NCBI GenBank assembly: GCA_009668975.1
Contig: SBEG01000005.1
Span: forward strand, 62,001-126,000
DNA: 64,000 nt
DNA from: Deltaproteobacteria bacterium
GTDB taxonomy: Bacteria; Desulfobacterota; Desulfuromonadia; Geobacterales; Geobacteraceae
Direction of reading: 5' to 3'
Shown here: piece by piece, positions 45,441-53,986 of the stretch
Numbering within the stretch: the stretch's first letter is position 1
Layout of the letters: each line of letters starts with the position of its first letter
Position numbers and translations under genes: made by a program
The notes under the pieces: generated by a model
What the model was told of the DNA's origin: nothing
Seen by the model: the letters and a program-made list of their open reading frames with translations, nothing else
Databases searched by the model: none

Positions 45441-45949
45441 GCTTCAATACTAAAGGCCAATCTCAAGAACCGGCGAATCATCAGGATCAAGAATCCCTCC
45501 TGCCGAAGGACACACCGTTGGACGCTCCTTCCCTTTGGTTCGATCCGGCAACCTGGAAGTAATCCGAAACCATCATGAAAATCCGCCCCGCTCCGCAAAT
45601 AAAGAACGCCACTGAAGTTCCGAACAGGCATATGCCAACCTTGTTATATGGGTACAATTTGTTACAATTTCAGCATCCAATAGCTCGTAGGACGCTCACC
45701 GATAGATGATGCTGTCGTAAAACTCGTCATACCCGTGAAAGCGGGTATCCAGGGTTTATAAATAGTTGTTGAATTCCCTGGAGTGCCGTTTTCATGGGAA
45801 TGAGGTTCGTCAGTATTTTTGATCTTTTTGCAATTGAATTGAGAATTTCATAAATCTGATTCCTGCGGCTTCTGTGGCGCAACAGGAGGGGAAAGGGTCC
45901 TTGATCATGGGTTATGGTTAGTCAAGACAGACAGCGTAAGGAGACAATC
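45441..45949. other. Intergenic region with degenerate repeat
   Basis: No gene. It carries a degenerate member of the CCCGTGAAAGCGGG repeat family at 45722-45812 and nothing else recognisable. Confidence 0.5.
45722..45812. repeat. GTCATACCCGTGAAAGCGGG repeat, divergent copy
   Basis: ACTCGTCATACCCGTGAAAG leads into CGGGTATCCAGGG, and the other end carries CTGGAGTGCCGTTTTCATGG. The layout matches the copies at 39241 and 58251 but the core sequence differs. Confidence 0.65.
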
Positions 45950-46813
45950 ATGATACGAAAGATACTATATTTCACCGTGGCGCTAGTGACCTTGCTTTCG
46001 ACCGAAGCCATCCTCCATGCGCAAGATCTTACTCTTGCCGTTGTTGAGTGCCCGAAAACCGCCAAAGCCGGCCAAGACCTGAAATCAACAATCCGGCTGC
46101 TGGCGGCAAATACTGGAGATACTATTCAGAAGGGAATCACGCTGGAGATCATCCTGAGGAACAGCCCTCTCTGCCCTAAAACCGGCCGCCCGGCAGCCTA
46201 CTCGCCAAACTATTATGATGGGGTACTCCTGAGCGAAGGACGAGAGTTTATCACGCTGGAACCGGACAAAACACTTTCCATCACCCCCTCCGGGGTTATC
46301 ACGATTCCCTGGAATACTCCCGCCGGCAGAACCTATTATCTCTGCGGAGTGCTCGATCCGGAAAATAAGCTGAATGAGACCAATAAGGACAACAACTGTG
46401 CCTGTTGCCCGATAAAGATTATCGGCGCAGAAGATGGTCCGCTGGTGACCAGGTTCGTGGAGAGTTGCCTGGTGCCCGGACGCAGCCTGACAATCCTCGG
46501 CAGCAACTTTGGCCCGGAAATGGGAACTGTTACCGCACTATCGACCTACGGCCTGACCATCAATTTTTCCGTATCTTCCTGGAATGACACGTCGGTGATC
46601 GTGCAAATTCCCAATGACTCGAGGATGCAGGAAGGCCAACAGTACAACATCAACATCCTGCGCCGCGGCGGCCAGTCGAGCAACATCGCCGGCGGAAAGA
46701 GCATCGGCATCTGTCCTGCGCCGAAAAAAGATTCCGTACCCGCACCCGGAACCATGCAATTTTCTCCACCCTTCTTTTATAATCAGCAGCCAATACAGCA
46801 AAACGGCCAGTAG
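45950..46813 (+). CDS. Secreted protein with CARDB-like and IPT/TIG domains
   Basis: A 287-residue exported protein (signal peptide ends near LHA-Q). The first part resembles a CARDB domain (DLTLAVVECPKTAKAGQDL; DPENKLNETNKDNN); the second has an IPT/TIG-like stretch (SLTILGSNFGPEMGTVTA). Both are extracellular Ig-like folds. Cys pairs (CPLCPK, CACC) may form disulfides. The Pro/Gln-rich tail is disordered. AAGGAG precedes the ATG at 45950. Confidence 0.87.
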   Translation: MIRKILYFTVALVTLLSTEAILHAQDLTLAVVECPKTAKAGQDLKSTIRLLAANTGDTIQKGITLEIILRNSPLCPKTGRPAAYSPNYYDGVLLSEGREFITLEPDKTLSITPSGVITIPWNTPAGRTYYLCGVLDPENKLNETNKDNNCACCPIKIIGAEDGPLVTRFVESCLVPGRSLTILGSNFGPEMGTVTALSTYGLTINFSVSSWNDTSVIVQIPNDSRMQEGQQYNINILRRGGQSSNIAGGKSIGICPAPKKDSVPAPGTMQFSPPFFYNQQPIQQNGQ

Positions 46814-46894
46814 TGCCGCAAAGGTCGCCCAGTAATTTTCATTCTTTACCGGGCAGTTATCAGCAGGAAAATTCAGCTTGCCGACAAGCAACAA

Positions 46895-46940
46895 GCCAGT
46901 GCCGATGCTGTTCAAAGGAGCATACCGGCACTGGCCTTTT
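46895..46940 (+). terminator. Terminator after the CARDB/IPT protein gene
   Basis: GCCAGTGCCG and CGGCACTGGC form a perfect 10-bp stem with a 20-base loop, followed by CTTTT. It lies about 80 bases downstream of the CARDB/IPT gene stop. Confidence 0.75.
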
Positions 46941-47019
46941 ATTGTTTGAAACCCTACACAGGTCAGGAGTAACGGGACCTTTGACGGGGTCTGGAGCAAA
47001 GATTTTGCGGTATCTCCCC

Positions 47020-47149
47020 TTATTCCAACTCCATATCAAAGCCCTCTCTGCGTTGGCTCGTCTTCGGCTGCTCAACGAACTCCTCAGTACGCTTCGCAGC
47101 CTCAATCCTCACCGCCTTGAGATCATCCTTGATCTGGAATTGGTATTAT
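47020..47149. mobile_element. MITE-like repeat, copy 2 (inverted)
   Basis: Inverse of the copy at 42562-42690. Its end (TTGATCTGGAATTGGTATTA on the plus strand) overlaps the stop of the NrfD-like gene: on the minus strand the TAA at 47148-47146 is the start of the terminal AATACCAATTCC-type sequence. Confidence 0.8.
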
Positions 47150-48399
47150 TCCGATTCCCGGTAATCAAAGACCGGGAAAATCTTGCAGAGAAGCCAGAAA
47201 AGGATGAAGGGGGTGATCCCCACCGTGAGGGCGCCGCAGAGCCCTTCCCTGAAGGTCTCCCAGTCGTGGGGCACGATGGGGAGCTGGTAATGCATATAGC
47301 CGGCTAAGGAGGAGGAAAATGCCTGCCCGCCGATGACCACGTTCCAGCGCATCATGAACACTCCCATCAGAACGAGGGTGGTTGCGATGATGGCCCGCCG
47401 GATGGTGAGCCGGGGCAGCAGCAGGAGGATAAATGGGACCAGGTTGCCGAGCCCGTACTGCAGGACGAAAATGTTGACAAAATCCCTGCCGTAGATGACG
47501 CTCCGCAGGATATCCCACGACTTGACCGCCGTGTAACCACGGAAGATCAGGTCGAGCAGTTCCAGGGTGATGGCGAGGATCATGAACATGATCAGATAGC
47601 GGGCCGTCCTGGTAACCACTTGAATTTCCGCGCTTTTCAGCTCTTCACGCGGGGGCAGCTCCGGCAGCGGCTTTCGCCGCCAGGCAACAATGAGCTTTCT
47701 GATCTCCATCGTCACGATGTAAGTGAGGATGCAGAGGGCGATCCCCGAGACCACCGCCGAGCAGATAAAGATGACCGGCATGAGCGGCGTCATCCAGAGG
47801 GCGTTAGCCTTGACGGAGCCGAAGATGAAACCGGCATAGCCGTGGAGGAAGCATGCCACCGGGATACCGACGCCGGCCAGGATCTTCACCGCCTTTTCAT
47901 CCAGCGCCAGGGCCTGCTCGCTCAGGTCACAGGCCCCGAGAGAGAGCAGCCGGTAGAGGCGGTACCTGATGTTTTCCGCCAGAGTCCGGTCGGTCGTCTT
48001 GCGTAGCGCGTGGGCGGTTTCCACAAAATGGCGGCGGTAGACGAACCAGAGCTCCGAGGCGACGATCAGCCCATAGACGGAAAAGACGATGCCAAAGGCG
48101 GCAATGGCCGAGGTGAAGTGGGGGGTGAGCATCACCTCGATACCTCGGAGCGGCTGCTGCAGATGCAGGAGGAGCGGCAGGAGCGCCACCGGCAGGAGCG
48201 CAAAGGAAAAGACCAGGGAAAAGCGGGCGATCTCCTTCAACTGTTTCACGCCGAAGACGTGATAGAGGGAGGAAAGGACAAAGGCCCCGGCCACCAGGCC
48301 GGTCATGAACGGGTACATGACGATCTGGATGGTCCAGTAGATGTACTCATTGGGATAGACGAAGAGCTCCTTGATAGTCCAGATTTCCCCATGCACCAT
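47146..48399 (-). CDS. NrfD/PsrC-like quinone-interacting membrane subunit
   Basis: A 417-residue integral membrane protein with about ten helices, typical of the NrfD/PsrC/ActC family that exchanges electrons between menaquinone and a periplasmic FeS subunit. The frame contains TPHFTSAIAAFGIVFSVYGL and QYGLGNLVPFILLLLP. It is the last gene of a three-gene unit with a ferredoxin and a tetraheme cytochrome. The stop lies inside a MITE-like repeat. In Geobacter the equivalent arrangement is the Cbc4-type cluster; whether this is the true orthologue cannot be shown here. Confidence 0.88.
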   Translation of the reverse strand: MVHGEIWTIKELFVYPNEYIYWTIQIVMYPFMTGLVAGAFVLSSLYHVFGVKQLKEIARFSLVFSFALLPVALLPLLLHLQQPLRGIEVMLTPHFTSAIAAFGIVFSVYGLIVASELWFVYRRHFVETAHALRKTTDRTLAENIRYRLYRLLSLGACDLSEQALALDEKAVKILAGVGIPVACFLHGYAGFIFGSVKANALWMTPLMPVIFICSAVVSGIALCILTYIVTMEIRKLIVAWRRKPLPELPPREELKSAEIQVVTRTARYLIMFMILAITLELLDLIFRGYTAVKSWDILRSVIYGRDFVNIFVLQYGLGNLVPFILLLLPRLTIRRAIIATTLVLMGVFMMRWNVVIGGQAFSSSLAGYMHYQLPIVPHDWETFREGLCGALTVGITPFILFWLLCKIFPVFDYRESE

Positions 48400-48401
48400 G
48401 G

Positions 48402-49178
48402 CTATCTGACCTCCCTGGAAAGTCCGAGGTAGTATACCTGCGGTTTCGTCCCGTACTCATCCTTCAGCACGCCGACTCGCCCGGTCAGGACCGTTTTCGT
48501 CACTGGATCGTTGGGGTCCCGCGCATTGCCGATCTGTCGCGCCTCAAAGGGGCAGGCGTCGACGCAGGCCGCTTTCAGCCCCTTCGTGATCCGGTGGTAG
48601 CAGAAGTTGCACTTTTCCGCCACACGGTACACGGGATGGAAGAAACGGACGCCATAGGGGCAGCCCATGATGCAGTAGCCGCAGCCGATGCACCATTTTC
48701 GATCCACCAGCACCACCCCGTCCGGGACGCGGTAGGTGGCCCCCACCGGGCAGACCTGAACGCAGGGCGGGTTATCGCACTGATTGCAGAGCTTGGGCAC
48801 AAAAAACGCCTTTTCTATCTCTTCGTCCTTGATCTCTTTGAACTTCCCCTCTCCCAGGTCGATCCGTCTGTCGGTAAAGCCGTCCCGCGCCCCTTTCGGG
48901 GTGTCAGCGAAAGTCCGGCCGTCCCTGGTTACCAGATACCGTTCCACCCAGGTCCGCGTCACATTGGCATCATAGGGAATCTCGTTCTCGATTTTGCATG
49001 CCTTGACGCAAAACCCGCAGCCGACGCATTTGTGGGTATCCACCAGGAAGATCCAGCGGAGATCTTCCTGGCCGGCAAAGAGCCTTTCGGGATCTACGAG
49101 CCGGAGCGCCGCCAGGGGGAGGGAGAGGCCTGCGACGACGGTGATGGCGTGCTTCAGGAACTCTCTTCTTTTCATCAT
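48402..49178 (-). CDS. Four-cluster ferredoxin-type subunit with a twin-arginine signal
   Basis: A 258-residue periplasmic iron-sulfur protein. The N-terminus RREFLKHAITVVAGLSLPLA is a Tat signal with the RR pair. Four 4Fe-4S sites are visible: CVGCGFCVKAC, CNQCDNPPCVQVCP, CIGCGYCIMGCP and CNFCYHRI with CVDACP. The family is NrfC/PsrB/HybA. It transfers electrons between the tetraheme cytochrome and the NrfD-like subunit. It overlaps the cytochrome stop by four bases. An ATG one codon later is equally possible. Confidence 0.92.
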   Translation of the reverse strand: MMKRREFLKHAITVVAGLSLPLAALRLVDPERLFAGQEDLRWIFLVDTHKCVGCGFCVKACKIENEIPYDANVTRTWVERYLVTRDGRTFADTPKGARDGFTDRRIDLGEGKFKEIKDEEIEKAFFVPKLCNQCDNPPCVQVCPVGATYRVPDGVVLVDRKWCIGCGYCIMGCPYGVRFFHPVYRVAEKCNFCYHRITKGLKAACVDACPFEARQIGNARDPNDPVTKTVLTGRVGVLKDEYGTKPQVYYLGLSREVR

Positions 49179-49648
49179 GGCAACTCCGCAAGGGAAGGGT
49201 TGTGGGGGTTATGGCAGAGGCTGCATTCGGCCTCGGGATTGTGACCGGCCGGGTCGATGCCGCGGATCGCGCTCCGCCCGCTGGAGGGGGAAGGAAGCTG
49301 GGCATGGCACCTGAGGCAGAGCTGCCTGCTCCTGTCGATCGGGAGTTTGGCGGGGTTGTCCGGATGTCCCGCGCCCGGGCCGTGGCAGTCCTCGCACGGT
49401 ATGATGCCGTGGGGTGATTTTCCGATGCTGTCGTACATCTCGCTGTGACAGTCCTTGCAGTAAGCGCTCATCTGGTACTTGACCTTGACCTGTTGCCACT
49501 CCGCTTCGTTCCCCTTGCGGTGCCAACCGTACATATAGCCGCTTTCATGGCTGCCGAAGTCCTCCGGCACCACCAGGGTCCTGACCAGCAGGATCAGGGC
49601 GATAACAGCGATGACCAGGTAGAGCGGGCGCCACACATGATTCCTCAC
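49175..49648 (-). CDS. Tetraheme c-type cytochrome, membrane-anchored
   Basis: A 157-residue cytochrome with an N-terminal hydrophobic anchor (YLVIAVIALILLVRTLV) and four CxxCH heme sites: CKDCH, CEDCH, CLRCH and CSLCH. It begins the three-gene unit cytochrome, ferredoxin, NrfD. The likely role is electron transfer between quinol and periplasmic carriers; direction (into or out of the quinone pool) cannot be read from sequence. Confidence 0.92.
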   Translation of the reverse strand: MRNHVWRPLYLVIAVIALILLVRTLVVPEDFGSHESGYMYGWHRKGNEAEWQQVKVKYQMSAYCKDCHSEMYDSIGKSPHGIIPCEDCHGPGAGHPDNPAKLPIDRSRQLCLRCHAQLPSPSSGRSAIRGIDPAGHNPEAECSLCHNPHNPSLAELP

Positions 49649-49892
49649 AATGCCTCCTCCTGGCGGAATAAAGCCGCGTTAGGCGATTCAGGTGAACAAA
49701 GGCCTCAGGGTACTACTAACAATACCAGCAGTTCTGCCTGTTTCAACTGGGAACTCGAGCATTGCGGGTTGGCAAAGTAGGGTAAAAGCAATCGAAACGG
49801 ACCGGGAAATGATCAAGCATGTGGTCAGGCGATTGTGAGACCTGCAAGAGCAGGGTGTTCTTCCTCGGGGGAGCGATAAACGTAAAGAATTA

Positions 49893-49940
49893 GGGCCGCG
49901 TCCCAACTTCTGACAAGAGTCAAATTTTGAGACGCAGCCC
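49893..49940 (-). terminator. Possible terminator after the outer-membrane protein gene
   Basis: On the minus strand GGGCTGCGTC and GACGCGGCCC form a 10-bp stem with one G-U pair; the following sequence is only moderately T-rich. It lies 11 bases after the stop of the gene at 49951. Confidence 0.4.
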
Positions 49941-49950
49941 CTTTGATTTT

Positions 49951-50619
49951 TTAAAATTTCATCCTCAAGCCGACCATTGCATTGTGGCTCTCCAATTTCA
50001 TTTTTGTCGAGATTGCAGGGTCGTCCTCGAAAGTGGCCTTGCCGGTGTTAAAATAGCGATAGCCCAGATCCAGGGAAAACATCTGGTTGAGGGCCAACTC
50101 CATTCCGGCTCCTACTTGGTAGGCAAAGACGGTATCAGTGCCATTGGGGTACAGCAGAGCCTGCGAGGGTGCGCCCGCAAAGGTGTCGCTCAGGTTGAGG
50201 ACGGCGAACCCCACGCCGCCCCCGAAGTACGGGGTAATGGGAGAGGCGTTATGCAGGTCGATGAAGGCATTGGCCATGAAGTTCAGAGCCCCCAGGTTGC
50301 CGTCAACATTCGGGAACTGGAATCCGTCTGAGGTATCGGTAATCGACTTTATCTCCGAATACCGGTACGAAAGTTCCCCTTCCAGACGCACCAGGCCGAA
50401 ATCGAATCCAGCCGCACCGCCCGTATAGACACCGGGATCGAATTCAACCTGGTCATTAAACGTGTCACCGAAATCGTTGGTGGTCACGTTTGAATCCTCC
50501 GGAATATTCACCCCGGCAAAAATGGAAGTATAGGGTCCGGGAACGGGCGGGGTTGCAAAACAGATTACCGGAAATAACAATACTGCTAGTGCGGAAACAA
50601 CAATAAGGCTTCTTTTCAT
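49951..50619 (-). CDS. Outer-membrane beta-barrel protein (OmpA/OmpW-like fold)
   Basis: A 222-residue exported protein with a signal peptide ending near FA-TPP. The strand pattern (LVRLEGELSYRYSEI; NAMVGLRMKF at the end) and the conserved PYFGGGVGFAVLN block fit the small eight-stranded outer-membrane barrel superfamily. GGAGG is six bases before the ATG at 50619; a longer frame to 50697 is not supported. Function unknown, perhaps surface integrity. Confidence 0.87.
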   Translation of the reverse strand: MKRSLIVVSALAVLLFPVICFATPPVPGPYTSIFAGVNIPEDSNVTTNDFGDTFNDQVEFDPGVYTGGAAGFDFGLVRLEGELSYRYSEIKSITDTSDGFQFPNVDGNLGALNFMANAFIDLHNASPITPYFGGGVGFAVLNLSDTFAGAPSQALLYPNGTDTVFAYQVGAGMELALNQMFSLDLGYRYFNTGKATFEDDPAISTKMKLESHNAMVGLRMKF

Positions 50620-50983
50620 GATTTCTCCTCCGTCAGTGTTGGACCGGCTCATGCCGCACCGTTGTAAATTCTCTTCCGCGGCCATCACGATCATCACATC
50701 TGAAATACATAAAACTATTGTTCCTTATATCGCGTTCCCACGCCGTTGGATGACAGGATATCAAGGCACCATGGGGGTTATACCTGAAAAACTGCAAAAA
50801 AAGGTATCAATGCAGTCTGCAGGCTCGAGCCCAAGATCCTGAAAAGGGTTGATATAAAAAACTCCCCCATGATACAAAAGAATCTGCCCGGTAACGGAAC
50901 TCTTTCAAGGAAAAAACACCTCGAATCAATCCCATCAGCTTTCCTAAGATGGTCAACACCGTAATCTCCGGCGGCGAGGGAAG

Positions 50984-51751
50984 ATGCTGATCAGTGAAGG
51001 AAAGGTGAACGTGAACAGCCAGGTGGAGACACGAATGGAAAGAAAACTGCTGGAAATTACGGACCGTCTGATCAAGGATTTACGTCTTCTCCAGTTTTCT
51101 TCGCCGGTGGCCTACGTCTACAATCCGCTTGTGTACGCCCGCGAACCCCATTTTCACTACCTCTCCCGCTACGGTGGAGGCGGCAGTGAGGCGGTATTTG
51201 TCGGCATGAATCCCGGCCCGTGGGGAATGGCCCAGACCGGCGTGCCCTTCGGAGAAATCGACATTGTTAAGAACTGGCTGGGCATCGCCGGGGATGTCGG
51301 TGAGCCGCATCCCGCACACCCGAAGAAGCCGATCGAGGGCTTCCACTGCCGGCGGAGCGAGGTGAGCGGCCGCCGCCTGTGGGGTCTGTTCCGGAAACTG
51401 TCGGGAACGCCGGAGAGGTTTTTCGCACGCTTCTTCGTCGTCAATTATTGTCCGCTCCTTTTTCTCGACGCCGATGGCAGGAACATTACCCCCGACAAGC
51501 TGAAAAGCGGAGAAAGGGCGCCGCTGCTGGATGCCTGCGACAGCGCACTGCTCAGGTGCATCGAACATATCGGGCCGGCGAGGGTGATAGGCGTCGGCAA
51601 TTTTGCCGAGGAACGGGCAAAGCAGATTCTGAAGGAGCGCGGCGTGCGGGTGGGGAAAATTCTTCATCCGAGCCCCGCCTCCCCCGCCGCGAACAAAGGC
51701 TGGGAGAACATTGTCCTGGCCCAGCTCCGGGACCAGGGAATCGAATTCTGA
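50984..51751 (+). CDS. Uracil-DNA glycosylase, SMUG1 type
   Basis: Removes uracil from DNA. The family motifs are clear: GMNPGPWGMAQTGVPFGEI (catalytic loop) and HPSPASPAANKGW (the DNA-intercalation motif). FFVVNYCPLLFLDADGRN is also typical. At 255 residues it is full length. SMUG1-type enzymes are known in Geobacter. GAGGGAAG precedes the ATG at 50984. Confidence 0.95.
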   Translation: MLISEGKVNVNSQVETRMERKLLEITDRLIKDLRLLQFSSPVAYVYNPLVYAREPHFHYLSRYGGGGSEAVFVGMNPGPWGMAQTGVPFGEIDIVKNWLGIAGDVGEPHPAHPKKPIEGFHCRRSEVSGRRLWGLFRKLSGTPERFFARFFVVNYCPLLFLDADGRNITPDKLKSGERAPLLDACDSALLRCIEHIGPARVIGVGNFAEERAKQILKERGVRVGKILHPSPASPAANKGWENIVLAQLRDQGIEF

Positions 51752-51777
51752 CGATTCCGCAAGAGGAGATCTGAAAC

Positions 51778-52728
51778 ATGGCTTATTTACGTAAGACACT
51801 GATGCAGAGCGTCGTCGTCATAGTGCTGATCATTTTTTCATCCACCGCCAGCCCGGTCCAGGGATATGAACCCGACCGCGACTTGGGAAAACACCTTGAG
51901 CCGTACCTGCCCGAAAACGCCGAGTGGGCATTGACCGTGGTCGACCTGGAAACGGGCAAGCAGGTGTTGGAAACAGGCAATTCCTTGCGGGAAAGGCTGG
52001 TTCCCGCTTCGTTGATGAAGCTCCTCATCACGGGCGCCGTCCTCGACTACGCGGACAAGGGCGGAACGGTGCGCAAAGTCGTGACCGTGCGCAAAGCGGT
52101 TACCGTCAAAGGGAAAAAGAGGCGCAAGAGCAGAAAAAAAACCTATAAGGTTGCCAGGCATTCCGTTGAAATCAGGAACAAACGGGAACTTTTCAACATT
52201 CTGCACGACATGAACGTACACAGCAGGAACGCGACGGCGCAAAACCTGGCGAATTCCCTGGGAGAGCGGCGCTTCGGGTCTCCCGGGACCCGCGCCAAGG
52301 GTAACAGGGCGGTGAGCAGTTTCCTCAACAGCCTGGATCTCCCCTCCGAAGAAGCGATAATCGCTGACGGCTGCGGCCTGACCAGGGAAAACAGGATCAC
52401 TACGAATTTCATTGCCCACTATCTGTACCAGATATCAAAAAAACCCTGGTACAATAGTTTCCGCGAATCGCTTCCCCGTCCCGGCCGGGAAGGAACCGTG
52501 AAGCGAATCGGCTACACCGACGAGCGTTTCCGGGTAAAAACCGGCCGCCTCAATGATGTGTTCGCGCTGGCCGGATACGGAGTCAACGCATCAGGTCGCG
52601 CAGTATCCTTTGCCTTCATCGTCAACTCGAAAAAAGGCAGGGTCTCCGATTGGAAACACAGCAGGGGAGAACTCCTGCGCCTGCTGGCGGAAGGCCCGCC
52701 GCCGCAAACCGGCGTGGTCCTGCAATAG
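51778..52728 (+). CDS. D-alanyl-D-alanine carboxypeptidase, PBP4-like (short)
   Basis: A 316-residue S13-type penicillin-binding protein with a signal peptide. The active-site motifs are visible: S-x-x-K in PASLMKL, S-x-N in HSRNATAQNL and KTG in VKTGRLND. It is shorter than PBP4 (about 480), lacking part of the inserted domain; a Lys/Arg-rich insert (KGKKRRKSRKKTYK) lies between the first two motifs. GAGGAG precedes the ATG. Acts on peptidoglycan in the periplasm. Confidence 0.88.
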   Translation: MAYLRKTLMQSVVVIVLIIFSSTASPVQGYEPDRDLGKHLEPYLPENAEWALTVVDLETGKQVLETGNSLRERLVPASLMKLLITGAVLDYADKGGTVRKVVTVRKAVTVKGKKRRKSRKKTYKVARHSVEIRNKRELFNILHDMNVHSRNATAQNLANSLGERRFGSPGTRAKGNRAVSSFLNSLDLPSEEAIIADGCGLTRENRITTNFIAHYLYQISKKPWYNSFRESLPRPGREGTVKRIGYTDERFRVKTGRLNDVFALAGYGVNASGRAVSFAFIVNSKKGRVSDWKHSRGELLRLLAEGPPPQTGVVLQ

Positions 52729-52931
52729 CGGAGCGCAGAAACCTTGGGGTCAAACCGGATACCATAGGCCCCTTCGGAACAGCTCGACCTTCCACTGACG
52801 AGCACTGCTGTTGTCAACTACAAATACGAAATTTGATTGCCATAACCATCGCAGCCGCTCCAACTCCTCTTGCCTCGGCTAAAGTCTGCTATACTTAATC
52901 AGACATTATCCGGAGAGAGGAATCCCGCACC

Positions 52932-53108
52932 ATGATCAACTCTGATACCAATGGTAAGAGTAGAGAAGAATCAGGGATAAAATCGGTTCAGGATAAAAAA
53001 ACGGGGCTTCGTATCCTCCCCTATTATTGCAGCTGGTACCGCAGCATCTTTCCCCGCACGACATCCGAGGTGCCGGTTAATTCAGCTTTCCGCACACCTG
53101 AAGATTGA
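52932..53108 (+). CDS. Possible small protein within a duplicated 200-base element
   Basis: A 58-residue frame starting at ATG 52932 with GGAGAG about 12 bases upstream. A diverged copy of the frame occurs at 55800-55940: the tail SVQD, LRI, YCS, YRS, PRT and SAFRTP is shared, with one codon inserted or deleted, and the stop codons correspond. However, similarity continues past the stop and the second copy has no start codon. A coding role is possible but not established. Confidence 0.35.
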   Translation: MINSDTNGKSREESGIKSVQDKKTGLRILPYYCSWYRSIFPRTTSEVPVNSAFRTPED

Positions 53109-53170
53109 TCTTTTCGCGGCAATTTGTTTTACGGAATTTTCCGGATGATGCCGGAAAAAGTGAGATGCTG
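52965..53170. repeat. Diverged duplicated element, copy 1
   Basis: About 200 bases match 55800-56010 (from GAATCAGGG through the TTTTCCGGATGATGCCGG hairpin and GAAAAAGTGAG). Both copies lie upstream of small membrane-protein or lipoprotein genes. Confidence 0.75.
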
Positions 53171-53384
53171 CTCGTTTTTTACTCGCTTAACGATTCAATG
53201 AACCTCTCTGCAACCATCCCGGTTGTGCGGCAGATTTTTGATTTTTTTGGTAAGAGTCACTTCGAGGGCCCCCAAGACAGTCCCAGAGGACCTCATAATT
53301 TCCTGAGCCGCGCTCCCCTCCAGACTCCCGAATATAAGCTATAATAAAAACATACCCTTCAACGCAGGACAAAAGGAGGCACCT

Positions 53385-53648
53385 ATGACTGCCATGGGAC
53401 AAAAGACCGGGACTCTCGCCATTGCGGCTATCATTGCGGCGGTTGCCAGCTATCTCTTCACTTTTTCAGGCCACCCAATCCTAGGACTGGTCGCTGCAGG
53501 GCTCTCAATACCTCTGGGGATCTTCGGATTTGTCGCAGCTATTTCACCGCGAACAGGGGGCGGCATTGTGAGCACTTTTGCCATAGTCCTCGGGGCGATT
53601 GCAGTCATTGTTGCGGTTCTCGGTATCATCGGCGTGATAATCTTCTAA
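53385..53648 (+). CDS. Small membrane protein, three helices
   Basis: An 87-residue, very hydrophobic protein with three helices (LAIAAIIAAVASYLF; ILGLVAAGLSIPLG; TFAIVLGAIAVIVAV). AAAAGGAGG lies seven bases before the ATG. A TATAAT sequence at 53340-53345 could be its -10 box. No family recognised. Confidence 0.85.
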   Translation: MTAMGQKTGTLAIAAIIAAVASYLFTFSGHPILGLVAAGLSIPLGIFGFVAAISPRTGGGIVSTFAIVLGAIAVIVAVLGIIGVIIF

Positions 53649-53694
53649 AGCAGCATTTATTGAGTTTGAACTGAGGACAGGGACATCCGGATCT

Positions 53695-53870
53695 TTAACA
53701 GGCTGTTGAAAACGTCAAGAGGAGGTCGAACCTGCGCACTGAAACTCTACGGCACGCAAGCGAGATGCAAGGCACAAGCAAGCGAGAAGCTGAGGCGCAC
53801 CGTCAGGTACGTTGAGGTTTCGAACGAGCGGGCAGATTGATCCCGTAATAGTTTTTCAACAGCCTGTTAA
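53695..53870. mobile_element. MITE-like element with 18-base perfect inverted ends
   Basis: TTAACAGGCTGTTGAAAA (53695-53712) and TTTTCAACAGCCTGTTAA (53853-53870) are perfect inverted repeats around about 140 bases with no open frame. The sequence type (CAAGCGAGATGCAAGGC... region) resembles dispersed non-autonomous elements common in deltaproteobacteria. No transposase is present. Confidence 0.85.
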
Positions 53871-53905
53871 GGCCCAGATCCGTCGTCGCCGGTTAGCCAT
53901 ATGCC

Positions 53906-53944
53906 AAAAATGGGACTTTTCAGCGCGAAAAGTCCCATTTTTTA
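53906..53944 (+). terminator. Strong bidirectional terminator
   Basis: AAAAATGGGACTTTTC and GAAAAGTCCCATTTTT pair perfectly around AGCGC, with A and T runs on both sides. It serves convergent genes at 53385 and 53987. Confidence 0.92.
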
Positions 53945-53986
53945 TTACTGGATTGCAGGTTGAATACTAACTTTGCCCCTTGATCC

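Noticed and set aside
51778-52728. Inactive PBP4 because DGSGL reads DGCGL
   Set aside because: The S-x-x-K, S-x-N and KTG motifs are all present, so activity is expected; the Ser to Cys change is noted but not enough to call it inactive.
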